Of a stretch of DNA of 64,000 nucleotides, positions 63,731 to 64,000 are shown one piece after another. This DNA is from Pontibacter vulgaris. Its GTDB lineage: Bacteria > Bacteroidota > Bacteroidia > Cytophagales > Hymenobacteraceae. Location of the stretch: assembly GCF_022758145.1 (NCBI RefSeq), contig NZ_JAJVDH010000003.1, forward strand, positions 124,001-188,000, read 5' to 3'. Below the pieces are notes generated by a model that was given only the letters and a program-made list of their open reading frames with translations, was not told the origin of the DNA and made no database searches. The position numbers and the translations under genes are program-made. Positions within the stretch are counted from its first letter, which is position 1, and the number at the start of each line of letters is the position of its first letter.

Positions 63731-64000
63731 GTTTTCAGGGTGTTAATCGGCAGCAATTTGCAATGCGGCTACCGCTTTGTGGTATGGGCTGTGTATACGT
63801 TTTTCGCCCAACTGCTAATATAATTTTTGTAACTGAAATTGAATAATTTTTCGTGTGATTAAGTATAAAATAATCCACACAGTTAACTGCATCGCCTATT
63901 TTCAGGATTGTTTTTTTTCTGGCATGGCGCTATACAGCTATTTTACTTACATGCTAAATTAGGTGCTTTGCACCATTTTTTGATACACATCATCAAAAAC
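63731..64000. other. 270-bp non-coding end of window
   Basis: It contains the ppk1 leader, one AAGTATAA motif at 63861 and, at 63962-63974, a short GGTGC-TTT-GCACC hairpin followed by ATTTTTT that could terminate something. No gene is seen. Confidence 0.45.

Noticed and set aside
1..64000. TATACTTT copies as Bacteroidota -7 promoter boxes
   Set aside because: The consensus TAnnTTTG does not fit the motif's spacing, and most copies are inside genes in both orientations.
1..64000. tRNA, rRNA, CRISPR array, prophage or complete insertion sequence
   Set aside because: I searched by eye for T-arm-like sequence, regularly spaced direct repeats and transposase frames and found none.

Overview
The window (roughly 45% G+C by eye) looks like chromosome from a member of the Bacteroidota, most likely Cytophagales/Hymenobacteraceae (Pontibacter-like). 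This is an inference from the protein families (TIGR02587/TIGR02588 pair, short GT35 glgP, thioredoxin-reductase-like FNR next to a 2Fe-2S ferredoxin, TreS-maltokinase fusion), from the weak use of Shine-Dalgarno sites, and from the A/T-rich gene starts. I found no rRNA, tRNA, CRISPR array, prophage, transposase or complete IS.

Layout. 0-8.2 kb: 3' end of an M48-type protease gene, a short glucan phosphorylase-like gene, an MFS permease, a pirin, and a multi-PAS histidine kinase with a LuxR-type response regulator. 8.4-9.8 kb: a Gly/Ser/Tyr low-complexity protein. 10.2-15.2 kb: cyanophycin synthetase, an isoaspartyl peptidase, a small unknown gene and a predicted nuclease, followed by a 168-bp inverted-repeat element. 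15.4-21.2 kb: DUF72, an FNR-ferredoxin couple, an erythromycin-esterase-like gene and small enzymes. 21.2-24.7 kb: a five-gene minus-strand unit carrying cyanophycinase, the TIGR02588/TIGR02587 membrane pair and an outer-membrane barrel. 25.4-30.8 kb: lutA-hmgL, SDR-ALDH and a methyltransferase. 30.8-35.4 kb: glyoxylate shunt aceB-aceA, divergent from an acyl-CoA-type XRE regulator, with a palindrome in the shared promoter region. 36-38 kb: xseA-xseB.

38.0-58.6 kb is a large alpha-glucan/trehalose district. It holds a trehalose-6-phosphate synthase/phosphatase fusion, MscS, and two divergent operons: minus strand glgE, treS-mak, glgB (GlgE pathway), and plus strand treZ, GH57, treY, malQ. Together with glgP at the left end these genes could build branched glucan from trehalose/maltose-1-phosphate, cut it back to trehalose, and recycle maltodextrins. 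Two enzymes here lack a key catalytic residue: the PLP lysine of GlgP and the nucleophilic Asp of the phosphatase half of the TPS/TPP fusion. 59-63.7 kb: a thioredoxin-like protein, an L,D-transpeptidase, and convergent ppx and ppk1 (polyphosphate). Glycogen-like glucan, cyanophycin, polyphosphate and trehalose all appear, so the window is rich in reserve-polymer and stress metabolism.

The most unusual genome-scale signal is a short motif, AAGTATAA/TTATACTT. It recurs several times per kb in genes and between them, fixes the codon pair used for Ser-Ile, supplies the stop codon of several genes and builds some terminators.
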